Positions 9,272-22,483 are shown, numbered from the stretch's first letter. The stretch is DNA of 64,000 nt from Purshia tridentata (GCA_003254885.1 QANT01007968.1:1-64000); one strand, 5' to 3'. Notes: generated from the letters alone by a model not told the origin. Program-made: numbers and translations.

Positions 9272-11603
9272 ATGGACAACAGTACCAGGGTTTGAGTGAC
9301 TGGAGGCTCAAGCTACCTTGGTTCTTGGCTTGTCAAAAGGCTCCTAGAGTAAGGATATAGTGTCCATGCAACACTAAAAAATCTGGGTTCTCCTTCTCTG
9401 TCTCCCTCTCACCCTCTCTCTAATTCTCATTGAATATGATAGTTATAAGTTTCTCTCTCTTATGAAATTGCTTAATCTATAGGGTGAATATAGATATATA
9501 AGATGTATATTGTGCAGGTGATCCATTTAAAGTGGGACTTCTTAAGAGTCTGCCTAATGCACAAAACAGATTAAGATTGTTTGAAGCTGATATATACTCC
9601 AAAAGAGTTTGAGCCAGCAATCCAAGGGTGTATATATGTTTTTCACATGGCCACCCCTTTGCAGCATGAGCCCAAGGACACACAGGTTTGATCTAAAATT
9701 TCCTTTCTAGGAACTCTGAAAAAGGGTTTCAAAGAATTGTTTGGTTCATATTGCCTTATTGAGAAAGTTTGTGGTGTTTGTCATGCCCTTCCCCACTAGA
9801 ATGAGATGGATTGATCCCAACGAAATGCAAAAGATGGGTGTCGGTGCTCACCCATCTACCAGCAACCGGTGGAGCTGCAAGGCCAAATTGGCCATGTAAC
9901 TATTTGTACTAATTAAAAGAATGTGTCAAAAACGAAGTTTTTGGGTGGGATTTGGGCTCGGTTTATTGTAAAATTTTAAGCCTGATGGATGCCCAAAATG
10001 CTTCAGGTTCATATGAAATGGGCCTCATCAGGTTTGAGCTTAGAGGCACTTTTAGTCGTTGCATAACATCTTTGATATGTTCTATGTACTGCAAACCTGT
10101 TTAATCTTGAGCTTAGACACTTCTTTCTCTTGAAATAGTTCAAAGACACTTCTGAAGCTGCAGTTTCTGGGCTAATCAGCATAGTGAGGTCTTGCATCAA
10201 ATCAGGCACCATAAAACGGCTCATTTACACAGCCTCTGTGGTGGCTGCATCACCATTAAAAGACTGTGGAAATGTCTTCAAAGAATTGATAGACGAGTCC
10301 TGTTGGACTCCCCTCAATCTTTCATTTCCTCTTCCCATTGAGCTCATGATGGTAAGCATCAAGTTTATTATGTTGTTAGCACTTTATTTTTGGGATCTTC
10401 TTAAAATTGACCTATCTTAATTTGGCCCATAGACTAATGACAATTTCTCTAAAAATTTAGAAAAATAACTCATTTGTAGTGAAATGACCGAAATACCCCC
10501 TGACAAAAACACCACAGCCAAGGTTCATGGCTGCAGGCTGCAGGCTGACTGAACCCCATTGCAGCCATGTCCAAGGCAGGATGTGGTCAAGGAGAAAAAC
10601 TCTATCACAGGTGGATATATTAGTTATATGAAAGTTTTACTCGTAGTCAAGATGAGTTATATTTCTACTTGTTTTAATAAATTGTCATTTTTTTATAGAA
10701 CATTTTCTTAAGACCCCCTCTACTCTTTATTTTGTTTTGTATTAATGCAAAATTTGGGCAATATGTACGTTGGCATACACACACTCAAAGACCCTTTCAG
10801 AGGAAGAAGTGCCGAGGCACATGAATGGTGAGCTTGAAGTAGTCAGCATTGCCTGTGGGCTTGTGGGAGGGGAATCTCTTCTCCCTACCATGCCTGAGAG
10901 CATCGGAGTGCTCATTTCACAAATCACAAACCACAAGAGGAGGTATCACTGCCTGAGATTTTTGGAGGAATTGTTGGGTAACGTTCCAATTGTGCACATT
11001 GAAGACGTTTGTGAGTCACACATATTATGCATGGAGAAGCCCTTCAATATCAGTGGCAGATTTCTATGTGCCAGTGCATATTTGTCTTCTGCAGAAATAG
11101 CTTCTCACTGGAAAAAGCATTACCCAGATATCATCATAGATAAAGAGTAAGTTACTATGTGATAATGTGAAACAGCTCTATGGATCCAATAATGCTAGAG
11201 GAACGACATTTGTGAATCATATTATGTGGCATGTGGGGCCCAATTGTTACCTCATAATAATCTCATATGATCCAATTAGCAATTCACACATCATGTCTCA
11301 CATAACATGGTTTATTAGTGTGGTCTTAAATATGGTTCCTTTAGCATTATAGTTATGGACCGGAAAAATTACAAGATTTTGACATCTATGGATAATGGCT
11401 GATGGAGAATTTTGTTTATGTCATTTTTCAGGTTTGTGGAAGATTTAGGAAGAGAAATTTCTTGGGATTCCACAAAGCTAAAGGAAATTGGATTTGGGTA
11501 TAAATTTGATTCCAAAATGATATTGGATGAGAGTCTAAAGTGTGCACAGAAGACAGGCGAGTTTGTTTCCAGCCAACAAATCATGGATGACCATGCCACA
11601 TAA
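9272..11603 (+). pseudogene. Decayed tandem copy of the vestitone/anthocyanidin reductase-like gene
   Basis: All five exons of the neighbouring reductase can be found in order: about 9272-9386, 9518-9685, 10139-10351, 10773-11146 and 11432-11603. Exon 1 still shows VTGGSSYLGSWLVKRLLE, but two in-frame stops flank this stretch, one just before and one just after. Exon 2 has a 2-base loss just after the codons for ADIY, which shifts the frame. The acceptor AG expected before exon 4 reads TG. Exons 3, 4 and 5 are otherwise open and keep YTHSK, the Y-x3-K catalytic motif, so decay is moderate. Intron 4 contains a small MITE. The gene is very unlikely to make a full enzyme; a partial transcript from exons 3-5 is possible. 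Confidence 0.88.
11192..11347. mobile_element. Small MITE in intron 4 of the reductase pseudogene
   Basis: The left end ATGCTAGAGGAACGACATTT and the complement of the right end, ATGCTAAAGGAACCATATTT, are inverted repeats differing at a few positions. About 155 bp, non-coding. The target duplication is unclear. The ATGCTAGAG start resembles that of the element at 1090. Confidence 0.55.
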
Positions 11604-11918
11604 TTTGCTTGTTGCCTCTGGATAAGTGATAAGTGATTTGTTCTCTTTTAAAATACAAAATTTGTCTTATTTTCCCAAGGAACATAGATAATTAGATACC
11701 ATTGGTTTCAGATTGAACAGAACACAATCCTATATATTTCTTACACTCAACAGTACTAGTACTCTTGGAACAAAGAATTTCTAAGTCAATGAGACTACAA
11801 GTGAGGGAAAGGTAAAGACACACAGAGATAGTATCTTACACATTGCTTCTAAAACTTAACTACCTAGCTAAGCACAGGAAAGCTCTCTTGGCAAAACATT
11901 TCCTTCTTTTTTCTTTTT

Positions 11919-13847
11919 CTAAGGCTGAGGGTTTTCAAATGGTTGAAAATCCAAATCATCCAGTGAGAAACCAAAATCCCCAATTGGTGAGTTGGTCACT
12001 GAGGTTGGGGCTGAAAAGATCTCAGTGAGACCAGACTCTGAAGTCTGCACATCATTACCTAGTCCAAAACTGCTCATGTGGTGGCGTGGTGACATTGCAG
12101 CCAAGTACTCTGATTGATCAAATGTTGCTGGAGATGCAAATGTTGGAGAATAGCTACCCATGAAATTGGTTTCCATCATAGCATCAGAGAAAATATGGTC
12201 TCCCACAATGTTTTCAGGTTCGATTGGCGTAGAAGGGAAGGAAAATGATGTAAATATATCATCCTCCCTAGTGTCCAGGTCTTCAGTTTTAAGTCTAAGC
12301 CCATGGCCTGCTCCAAAACTGAAGGATATCTCTGGTGATTGTTTTGGTACTTTTAACCCTTTTTTAGCTAGTGATGCTGATGCCATGGCCAACTGAGAAA
12401 CTTGGCAACAAGTGTGCACTCCTCTATAGGTTACCACAAAGATTGTTGGGTCTGCTTCTGACTTTTGAACTTGCTTGGTGGCCACACAACCCTGTGAATT
12501 TCGATGTGTGCATCTATAGTAGGCTCTACAACACAACAAAAAATAAATAACTTCTTGTTAGAAATGGGGAACACGAATTTCTGTAAATTTTGCATACAAT
12601 TCAGACTAAATTCATTGAATGTGAAATGTTAGATGCTTCTCTGTGGACTTTTTCTTCTTTGAAAAACATCTAGGGATATATTTCAAGTGTGGTCCATGTA
12701 TTGTATTCAATTATATCTTCCTTCTTCTATGACCAGGGGTCCAGGACATGCAGTTAATGCTAAAAGGTGTGTCTGAAGTTCCTAACCCATTTGTTGGATA
12801 TAAAAGTATAAAACAATATTTTGACAGTGGCCAACCACGTTGAATAAAAATAAGTAAATTCACATTCCCATAAACCCCAGTTGTCATATAGCAGTGTAAC
12901 TGAGTCAGTACTCAGTGCATTGATTAGAGACGGCCATGGGAGCTAGATCTAACCTTTGGAATTTGGATAAGTTCAAGTGGTTTTTGTCTTCATTAATGTT
13001 ATTTCTAGAACATTTTAAAAACAAAAACAAGGAAAAGAAAAAGGTGGGTGTTCTCGAATTTTCAGCCTGATGACCGGCCAATGATTAAATCAGACTCGTG
13101 TGAAAAAAGCAAAAGGTATTTCCCACATGAGCAATTCAGACACCGCTAGTGGATAAATCCAACCACATATGATATGACATATCTATCATGTTTGTGTGTC
13201 TTTTTCTTTTTCATTATTATCAAATTAAAATTGGTTTTTCTTATATTTCAGCTACACCAACCAACACACTTAACAATTGTTTAAAGACTTGATGTGAATT
13301 TCTCACCTCGGATATCTAGCTCCAAGGATATCTTTTTGGCCATATTTTCTCCAACTATAGCCATCATCATCTAGCCCTGTTCCAGAGCTAACCTTCATTT
13401 GTTTAGTCCACTGGGGCATTGTTTTCCTGCAACAAACAAAACCCAAAAATTCAGAATCAGAAAATCAGATCAAATTCAAGTTTGAAGTTTGAACCATAAT
13501 TTGGCTAATTTTCCGGTAACCCATTTCATAAATCAAGACCCAACATACCTTTTCTTGGAGATATTTTTGTGCTTGCAATCTTGGTCAGAGATATCACTCA
13601 ATGGACTACAACAATTGCCAAATGAACTTGGTGATTCCAACATGCTATCAGGGATGTGCTTAGACTCTGCAGCAGGACCTTCCCATTTGAGCATTGAGAG
13701 TGCCTTTTCATAGGAAAAGAGTAATTTTGAAATCAAGAAGTCCCTTGTTTCTTGGGATGAAGAAGGGTCAAGATGGTTCCTAAGCTGCTCTGCTAGCTCC
13801 TTCCCTTGGGTTAGCTCGCTGGTTAGAGTCTTTTGCTCCCAATACAT
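11919..13847 (-). CDS. Group III WRKY transcription factor (WRKY41/53-like)
   Basis: Three exons, 13549-13847, 13307-13426 and 11919-12525, join with GT-AG junctions into 341 residues. The DNA-binding domain has WRKYGQK at residues 125-131 and a zinc site C145-x7-C153-x23-H177-x-C179, the C2HC pattern that defines group III. The intron inside the domain falls at the arginine codon after RYP, the conserved R-type position. The N terminus (MYWEQKTLTSELTQGKELAEQL) matches WRKY41/53-type proteins. The C-terminal third is acidic and rich in S, P and F, as in activation regions. Family members bind W-boxes in the nucleus and act in defence and senescence signalling. I start at 13847 because it is the first ATG; the frame extends to 13862 only with a GTG. 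A TATA-like box sits at 13979-13987. Confidence 0.93.
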
Positions 13848-13978
13848 GGCCTTCCTTTTCACCTTTTAGAAGTACAATTGACAAATTGCAAGTATGGAGC
13901 AAATGGATGTAAAAAATGGAGGTAGAAAAATTTAGATCATAACAAGACGAGTCAGAAGATGAATGCTAGGAAGGTAAG

Positions 13979-13987
13979 TATATATAA
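13979..13987 (-). promoter_or_regulatory. Possible TATA box of the WRKY gene
   Basis: On the minus strand the sequence reads tttatatata, about 135 bases upstream of the WRKY ATG, allowing a 5' UTR near 100 bases. Composition alone could produce it. Confidence 0.4.
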
Positions 13988-14394
13988 AGAAGGAAAGGAT
14001 ATGTAGAAATGGAGTGTGTTAAGCAAAATAACAAGCAAAATTTGGTGAATGTGAAGGTAATTTGCCTAAAGAGCAAGGGACAGAGAGATGTTATAATGAA
14101 GGTGGATGGAGAGAGTGAGAGGCTAAGCTAGCTAGCTAGTTTCTTTTTATCGAAGGTGTGAGGAAGAGGGGGGAGATATAAAGTGGTGAGAAAAGAGAAG
14201 GAAAAGGGAGGAATATTTGACTGAAGAAAAACAATATTTGGTTGTTTATTCTAGTTTTGTTCTTTTCTTTTTTTTTCAATGGACTAATTTCTGGTCATTA
14301 TGAACATGTATTGTAGGGTGCTCATAGTATAGAAAATTGAGAGAAAAGTCTAAATCCTGACCACTTCAACCTCAGCTTCTTAACCATTCAATGG

Positions 14395-14397
<3 letters not shown>

Positions 14398-14432
<35 letters not shown>
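14398..14432. repeat. (TC)n microsatellite
   Basis: An uninterrupted TC dinucleotide run of about 17 units upstream of the WRKY gene. Confidence 0.95.
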
Positions 14433-14434
<2 letters not shown>

Positions 14435-15159
14435 CATCAAACTAGTAGTGATTTAGTGAGCAACAACGCGGAAAAAGGCGTGAAGATTCGTGGTCTTATC
14501 CACTAGGCAGCTCTTTTTCTTTTCTTTTTTTCTCAATTACAAAATACACTCACTAACTATAAAGATATTTCAAATTACTTCATGAAAAAAAAAATATTTC
14601 ATATTAATTTTAAAACTAGTAGAAAACTACAAAATAGCAGATTCTTTATAAATTTCATCAAAAAAGATAGTTAAATTTCACTTTGGACAACAATAATAAT
14701 GATGTGGACATTAAATTTGCTTTATTTAAATTAATAATGTCATATTTGTTACAAACATTTAAAAAAAATACCAAAACTTTTAAACTTATAAAAATAAAAC
14801 TAAATATGACATCATTAATCCATGTATTTTAAATTTTAAGTCTACATCATTTAAAAAATTTACGTCAACATTATTTTACAATGATATTTAAAATTTTTAT
14901 TAACGAAATTGATAACAGATATGCTATTTTATGATTTTCGATTAATTTAAAATATTGAAATTCCTAAGGCACTTTTTTATTGTTGAAAGTTGAAATGAAA
15001 CCACTGGGGCAGCTTTATCTCCGGCGATTGATTAAAGATTTTCTAAGGAAAATGAAAACGAAAATGTTTTTAAAGAAGAAAAAGTAAGAGAGGGAGAGGC
15101 GGCTGACGTACGATAGTGACGTAATGTGAAAAGCTTTTGCTGACGTTGATATTGATTGA

Positions 15160-15510
15160 TTAATAATCCATGTGAGGCACGAACCCGCACACAACTACCT
15201 ACAGTCACTGCATCCGCATTCCACCCGCGTCTTAAAATACTTATGTATTATCTGCACTACTTCTTCATTCTGGAAATTTTTTTTCTTTTTTTTCTTCTTT
15301 TTTTTTTTGGATTAATCCATGTGAGGCACGAACCCGCACACAACTACTTCCTCAGTTCCCCTATATTATAATTTATAAACAAAATATATGTCTACCTACA
15401 GTCACTGCATCCGCATTCCACCCGCGTCTTAAAATACTTATGTATTATCTGCACTACTTTACTTCTTCATTCTGGAATTTTTTTTTCTTTTTTTTCTTCT
15501 TTTTTTTTTT
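15160..15510. repeat. Imperfect tandem duplication of about 150 bp
   Basis: A block beginning atccatgtgaggcacgaacc occurs near 15166 and 15316, and the following block starting ctacagtcactgcatccgca occurs near 15200 and 15397. The second copy has about 45 extra bases between the two blocks. Both copies end in similar T-rich tracts. No TIR or LTR features were seen. Confidence 0.85.
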
Positions 15511-18500
15511 GGAGATTTTGGAATTATCTTGTTTAGCCCTCACTCACCTCACCTTTCTTTACTCTCATCAGTCAAAATATAGAGTGGCATAATCATTGAA
15601 AGAAAATATCGAAACATGTAGCTCCAAAAAACGTGTCAAAATTCTTGTTGCTTGTTTGAGTTATGTGACTTGACCTAAATCATGGGTATGCTTGCAATTA
15701 ATTCTACATCAGAAAAAAAAAAAAAATCAACAATTATTGGAGACCCACCTGCATGACCAAGTAATATGAATTCAATTATATTTTTTTGAGTTTAGAGTGA
15801 CTAATACTTAATTGGTATTCTCATTAGACATGGTCACTTAGATCGATAAGTTCTCACTGAAATCATTTTGTATTTACTTATTTTCCAATAAATGATCATG
15901 AGCTCCTGCAAAGAAAAATATAAAATAAGTATGGATTCTCGTAATTGATCGATTAGTTTTTTAACACCGATCTGTCATCAATGTATTTTCTTCTTCTCTC
16001 ATCAATCAGCACTTAGTTTTATATTAAGTTTTAACTCCGTTAAAAATCTCAAATTTAAAACTTAATATGCAACCTCAAGCCCATTGTTATTGATATACAA
16101 CTCTACAACTAATTAGATTAGATTTGCCTTTTTCTCTTTATGACTCTTGAGTTAACATGCTCTCTTAATTTTATTTTCGATGCAAATATGCCAATTTTTT
16201 AACTCAGTTTGCAAATTTCGTCTAAAAGTAATCACAGGTCATGTGATCACTTTCCAAAGATAAATTTATTATTCTACATGTAATATAAGTACATAGAAGT
16301 TAAAACCATATCACATAAGTAACCATTTTTAGACAAAAATTGTAATTGGACAAATAGAAGGAGCAAATTTACTTCAAATTTAAACTCTGAAAACACATTT
16401 ATACAACTCATAATACGCATCAAAAAATGGACACAACAATTAAAGTGTCATTTTCAAAAAAAATTTCCTTTTTCTTTTTTTTTGGTCTAAAAAGTAGGTG
16501 AATTATGCACATGATCACATCTCGCATTATCGACATGCCTTTTCCTTTTTCAAGTCTCAGTCACTTGATCATTGACACGTATCTCTAAACAATAGTAAAA
16601 AATTTAAATTAATGTTTGTTGTTAACTAAAAAATTATTTTGGGATTTTTATAGGGTGAATTTTATATTAATTTAATTAGTTTGTTAGAGTGACCTGTCTT
16701 TCTATTGTTTTGCCTTCTGGTTGGTTTCTGTTTTTTTGCTCTTCCACACGTTCTGGCGAAAACAAAGAAAGTCAAAATGCAATTTGAATTTTAACAAAAT
16801 AATAATAATTGCAATTTGTGTTTAAAAATTAGATTAAAAAAGGAAAGGCTTAAAACCAGACTATACTTCGGTACATATATCTAAATTAAACCCATAATTA
16901 TTGAACATGAAGATCTGAATTAACAAATTAATACCCCAAAATAATATATTATTGTTCTCCTCATAGTGGTAGTTAAACTTAATTGAAAAGTATTTTTAGG
17001 ACAAAATAATGTCAATTGGAAGTGGCATCTGTTAGCAAATTGGTTTAAAGAAGGAACTTTATTTCATGTGGAGGCATAGTTTCCAAATTAAGCATGTGAT
17101 TACTCCCATTTAACTCCTCATTTGACCTGCAATTAGGGATCGAATCACAAAGCTTAGGATATAAATATTAATGAGTAGTGTTTTTGTTTATTACTAGTTG
17201 CATAACTTCAAGTTGCACTGCCCTCTTGCACTCCTGTGCTTTCTATATGTGGATATATAAGAGCTTGTTTAGACGTGCTAAAAAACTTCTATCTAAAACT
17301 GTTTTGTGAATTTAGAAATAACTTTTATTGTTCTATGGAGAATCATTGAAAGCGCTTCCCAAAAAAGCATGAAACGTGCTCTCTGAAAAAGCCCATGCTA
17401 AGAAGCATTTTAATAATTTTGTGGGCTTACAAATCAAAAACAGTTATGAGGTTTTAGAATGCACACAAAACCAATAAATTAATTACAGGAGACCGGCAAA
17501 CAAAAACAATTTTAACAAAAGTGCTCCGAAATAAAAATACTTTATAGAAAAGCACTTTGAAAATTGAAGTGACATTTTCGTTATAGGAATATCTTATTTT
17601 TCTACTCTAATCCAATGTATTATTCGTTTTGTTATTCCTTATAGACTATTCGTTCTCGCAATTATTGTTGGCATGTCATGCCATCTAGAAAACTTTTAAT
17701 CATCAACTTTTGTCCAGAACTTGTGTTGCTTTCAGTATCGAAAGGCCAGCCCAAAAACTGATCGAGTCGTCACAATATACATTTCGAAGAAGTTGCTAGG
17801 TTATTTTCTAGAAAGAAGAAAGGGTGGGTGAAATGAAACATGAATTTTTTGGCTCCCTAGTCCCTAGTCCCTATCCCCATAGCCCCCCCTAGTGTTTGTT
17901 TAGGGGGGTCTATTTCCTTGTAATTGTAGTTGTAAATGCAAAGCGTGTGGGGCTTGTACCTCTTTTTTTTGTTTAAAAGGTCAAAAGGTCCAAAAAAATA
18001 TATATATACATAGTTATATATAATGATGTTTGATGAGAAACAGACATGTCTAGTCCCAAGTGGCCGTGTGAACAGCTGAACATGCTGCTTTCTTACTCGG
18101 TTTCAAGGATTCAGTCAAGAGTATTCAAGGGGTTCATATATAATCATTCATATCAACTCTTTGATTTATATGAGAGAGAGAGAGATTCCCAAATAATATT
18201 TTGATGTATAAACTTCTAATTAAATCCTAACATCTTAACCGTGTAGATCAGAACTCAAAGTGTACCTGAACTGACTTTGAAGTTTTCAGGTAATAGTCTT
18301 TGTCATCATAACTTCAAGCCTCAAGGGGTGCATGCATGTGGATGTGTGGTTCAGAAAAATTTGAATAATTAAGGTCAGATAAAGAAAATGGGGAAAGAAT
18401 CAAATGAGTTACCTTATCAATATAGGTTGTGGTACATTACATCACATGGGTATTCTTAACAAGCCTAGTGAAAAATGGGTTGTTAGAAGACAATCTTATT

Positions 18501-20865
18501 GGCCTTGCATGATTGAGTTAATGGCCCTTTAATCAAATGATTAACTGATTTTTAATTTGTCTAATTATTTACAAAAATGATTCTTTTATAGAGAGTTAGA
18601 AAATATACGGTTTCGATCATTAAATTATAATGCAGAGTAAATTACACAAATCATACCACATTATGTTTAAAATAAGGTATATATCAACCGAAAGGGTTGT
18701 TGCTTTCCATTCCTCGTTGTTTTATGAGTATTCTCTACTTGTAGAATGATCATTGAAGAGCGTCCCCTTAAAAGTCTATGTCTTTTGACCCTGTAATGAA
18801 TTCCTCCCAAGATGAAATTTATGCTTCCACACTTGATAAAGACTTGTATATTTGAAAAGTAAGCTTTTTCTTGAAAAATAATAATGGTATTTTCTTACAG
18901 TCTTAATTATGTAAAAAACTTGATATAGTTTTAATAATACTTAGTAAATTAGATTAGATTACCAAATCACTAATATTATTGGCAATAAGGATATTGACTT
19001 ACTAGTCTATGTCTCTCACCTATTTTGAGAGACCCACATTCCAATTTTTTTCAAGAAAATGTAAAAGAAAACGAAAAGCCCAATCCACATCCCAATGTCC
19101 TAATACTGGATCCAAATTGGATTCTGCTTTTGCAAGCCCCCAACAAATTTGCCTCCTTACCTCATCTAGATGGGCCTGAGTTGTGGCCCAGACCTTTTAT
19201 GTAGGATCAGAGTGTCCTTATCTGCTAATCACAATCTGATTTTGATTGTTGATCGAATTATTGACAGTGGATGCCATATATTCACTATCTTAGAGCAACT
19301 GTGACAACCTTTCTACTAGAAACAAATGTACCCTTAAAACATATTTAAGCTTTTGTCAACTCATCTGCTAATTCTTAAATTATGTGACTTTGTGTTAGTG
19401 GTGGACAATATCTTAAACGAGCCCAAGTCCCAACTCAATTCTTCTGTACAAGTTGAAAGAATAGACTGTTGTTAGTTACATGCTTTACAAAATAATTATT
19501 CCACTGGAGCTTCCGATTTTTTTTTAAAAAAAACGTATTTAAGGGATCAATTTTGGACTAACTTTACACGGTATTTCAATGATTGAAATTGTCTATTTAT
19601 TAAGTCTAATTGAAGAATCATTCTTACATAAAAATTAGTTAAATAAGAAATTATTTACCCAATGGATTAAATAGTTATCATTTCAAATGTTTATTGAAAA
19701 TATTTTATTTGTAGCTTAATGGTTTTTAATTTGTCTAATTCTTTATAAAGATAAATTCTTTATAAAGATAATCTTTAAATAGTGAGATAAAAGATAAATA
19801 GTTTGGATCATTACAATATTATATAAAGTGGGTTTCATGAAGAATCTCTTAAATAAAATTATTTAAAAAATCTCTTAATAAAAGGGAACTGATTCCATAT
19901 ACTAAAAAAACATGAATAATAATTTTATCCCAGCAACATATAATTAGCCTGGAAATTCATAAGGCAATAGATTAATTAGACCTAGTCTACCAAATACGAA
20001 ACAAGATTGGGGGTTTAGAGCATGCATGGTTGGTCTATTAATTTGGGGGTTGTGGTGAGAAAAGGTAGACACTAGACAGTTTCACAGGTTCTCGAGATCT
20101 CAATCAATTAAGTGTATTAAGTATGCAGTCTGTGTAGCTTTGGTTTTTGGATTGGGGGATAGTCCAGGCTTAGACTATATATGAAACAAGCCTTTTTGCT
20201 TATATACCTTGGCACATATAGACAACACAAAAGCCAAGTAATATTGAAGATAAGGAGGACCCAGCAACATGGGGTCACAGTTGCAGCTGCTTCACCAATT
20301 TACACTCATGCATGTTTATACTATGTGGCTTTAATTATAAGTTGTACTTGGATTCACACACAGCATACAAGGACGGTCTCACAATAACAGTACTATTTAT
20401 AAGAATTGTTATGTGGAGGGTGGTTGGAGATTTTTAAGTTGCATGGATAAAAATCAATGAAACCAATTTATTTCAAGTTGCAAAGGGGAAGAAGATACAG
20501 ACCAGTCATCTAATGAAAAAGCACCAGACATGTTTTTTAGGCCAACCATAAATGTGAATTACATCGGAGATCTAAGCTCAAGATCTTTATTGAATCATTC
20601 TTCACTATTGTCTTTGCTTGGGTTGTGTGTGACTGAATGTGTCACAGAGAGAGAGAGAGAGAGAGAGGAAAAGTCTAGTCTCAATAGATTAGCCAAATGG
20701 GTAAGTTACAACCAGCTTACCTTGTGACTCACATAGGTAGGAGTCAAAAAGGCCAAAAAAGGAACATAAATTTAAAATTAAATTAAACAGAAACATAAAA
20801 ATATAAGAGAAAATTAAATTTGTTTAGCCTAACCTACCACTGAGTACTAATGACAAAGGAAACGA

Positions 20866-22289
20866 TTAGGAATTGTATCTCTTATTAGTCTTAAGCTCTG
20901 TTCTTCTTCTACTTGCAAATACTTCTCCATGTCTCATTAACCAGAACCTCTCTATCTCTTCTGCTTTCCGGCCCGGAATCCGGCCAGCTATAAGACCCCA
21001 CCTGAGCTATATGCAACCCAAATTAGAAACCAGTCTACAAGTAACATATTTATTCATTTGCACTAATTAAGGAAAACAAAATTACATTATTTTTATGTTT
21101 AGCTGTATATATATTGCACTTGCACTCCCAAAATTACTAAAATAACATATTATTCTAGCTTGCAGGAAAACTTGTGCACAATCATGTATAACATATTCAA
21201 ATCTATTCATGAAATAAACTTATTATATTTGCTATAGAACCCAACTCTTTTCCCCACTCTTTTACATGGTATGAGGTTTATATGTGGATCTTTGTCTCTG
21301 TGTGATAGTTGGGGAAAACAATAACAGAAAAGAATTGGGTTTTACAACATAATTTCCTGGGTAGTTTTGGATGTTACTTATCTTGGGATATGTACATGAT
21401 GAACAAAAGAGAATGGATTCATAACATTTTCTTTCTCTGCGTGTGAAGAGTTATGTTGGTGGATTAAAATCTGTGTATCAATCCCGGACAGTAGACTGAT
21501 CATATTTTCTTTAATGTTACCTATACTAAATAGACAATAACTATGAATTATAATAATTAGGGTGAAAGATCTAAAAAGAATTTAGGGTGGTGGTGATTGT
21601 GACCTTTGGCCTCTTTTGCACCCAAAAAGAAAAGGTTACCACCCTACCACAATGATCATACATTTGAATGAACTATAAAAATGAGGAGTCACATGTCACA
21701 TGTGAATCTGTGACTCTCATATATCATCACATAAGGTACCTCATTTCAATATTCACTACATAAAATATATATAAAATATATATATATAGTTTGCCTAAAA
21801 AAGAGATTGAAAAAGGACTAGCTGGTCTTTCACTTTGAAGAAGAAGAAGGGCAGTTTAAAATATTAATGAACTTCAGAACCTGATGTTTAAATTGTTTTA
21901 TTTACCTGTCTCCGACGAGCTTATACATTCTACAAATGAGATCTTCTTCTTGTTCAGACATGTTTATGAACTCCCACTCAATACTGCTTACCTCTGCACG
22001 TGAGATCAGATCATCACTATTTACATGCAACACAAAGCACAAACAGTGTAGAAAAACATTTAGACAGTAATATTGAACCAAAAAAAAAATGAATCAATAC
22101 CCAGAATCCAAGAAACCAAAAGATTGTTTTTTAACAAAGTAAAAAAAGAAATGAAGGAAACCCATTAAAGATTGAACAAAAAAAGAACCCATTTGGTGAT
22201 TTGAGGGAAAGAAAATGAGTTGGGAGCATATGCTTGCCTTCAGAGCAGCAAGTGCTAGTCTTGGCTTGTTTTCTGCGGCGTCTGTCCAT
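20866..22289 (-). CDS. CPC/TRY/ETC-type single-repeat R3-MYB repressor
   Basis: Three short exons, 22238-22289, 21906-21993 and 20866-21001, encode a 91-residue protein beginning MDRRRRKQAKTSTCCSEEVS, the signature of CAPRICE/TRIPTYCHON proteins. The rest is a single R3 MYB repeat. The bHLH-binding motif [DE]Lx2[RK]x3Lx6Lx3R is intact (D35, L36, R39, L43, L50, R54) and the WxM element needed for CPC movement is present in ERFWLMRHGEVF. These proteins enter the nucleus, displace R2R3-MYBs from bHLH/WD40 complexes and so repress trichome, root-hair-pattern or anthocyanin programmes. The usual WDLIAGR reads WGLIAGR here, an uncommon substitution. Intron 2 (904 bp) is GT-AG, but intron 1 must start with GC to give the conserved SEEVSSIEW. 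A (GA)n tract lies in the presumed 5' UTR. Confidence 0.92.
21994..22237 (-). other. Apparent GC-AG intron in the R3-MYB gene
   Basis: Exon 1 ends ...CTGAAG and the intron begins GCAAGC; it ends TGCAG before AGGTAAGC. Joining here gives SEEVSSIEW, conserved in CPC/TRY proteins. No GT donor nearby preserves frame and sequence. The flanking AAG before GC fits the strong exon-side consensus of GC donors. Confidence 0.8.
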
Positions 22290-22339
22290 GGCTTTCTTTT
22301 GCAGCACTAGTTGGTTTAAATTTGGGAGGAGAAGTGAAG

Positions 22340-22378
22340 CACAAGCACAGAGAGAGAGAGGGAGGGAGAAAGAGAGCG

Positions 22379-22416
<38 letters not shown>
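22340..22416. repeat. (GA)n-rich tract
   Basis: An interrupted run of AGAG units, longest at about 22386-22415, directly upstream of the R3-MYB start and probably in its 5' UTR. GA-rich 5' UTRs are common in plants. Confidence 0.85.
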
Positions 22417-22419
<3 letters not shown>

Positions 22420-22483
22420 GATATGAGAAACCCAAGTAGAATTTTTGATGAGGGATAAGATTTTAGAAGAAGAAGAAGAATTG

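Larger units (their letters stand above)
13988..20865. other. Gene-free AT-rich region
   Basis: About 6.9 kb in which I see no supportable gene on either strand. It holds a (TC)n tract near 14398-14432, a tandem duplication near 15160-15510, and a stretch near 17270-17580 that resembles a degraded MITE (long runs related to AAAAGCACTTT). Short frames here have no recognisable family. Confidence 0.6.
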
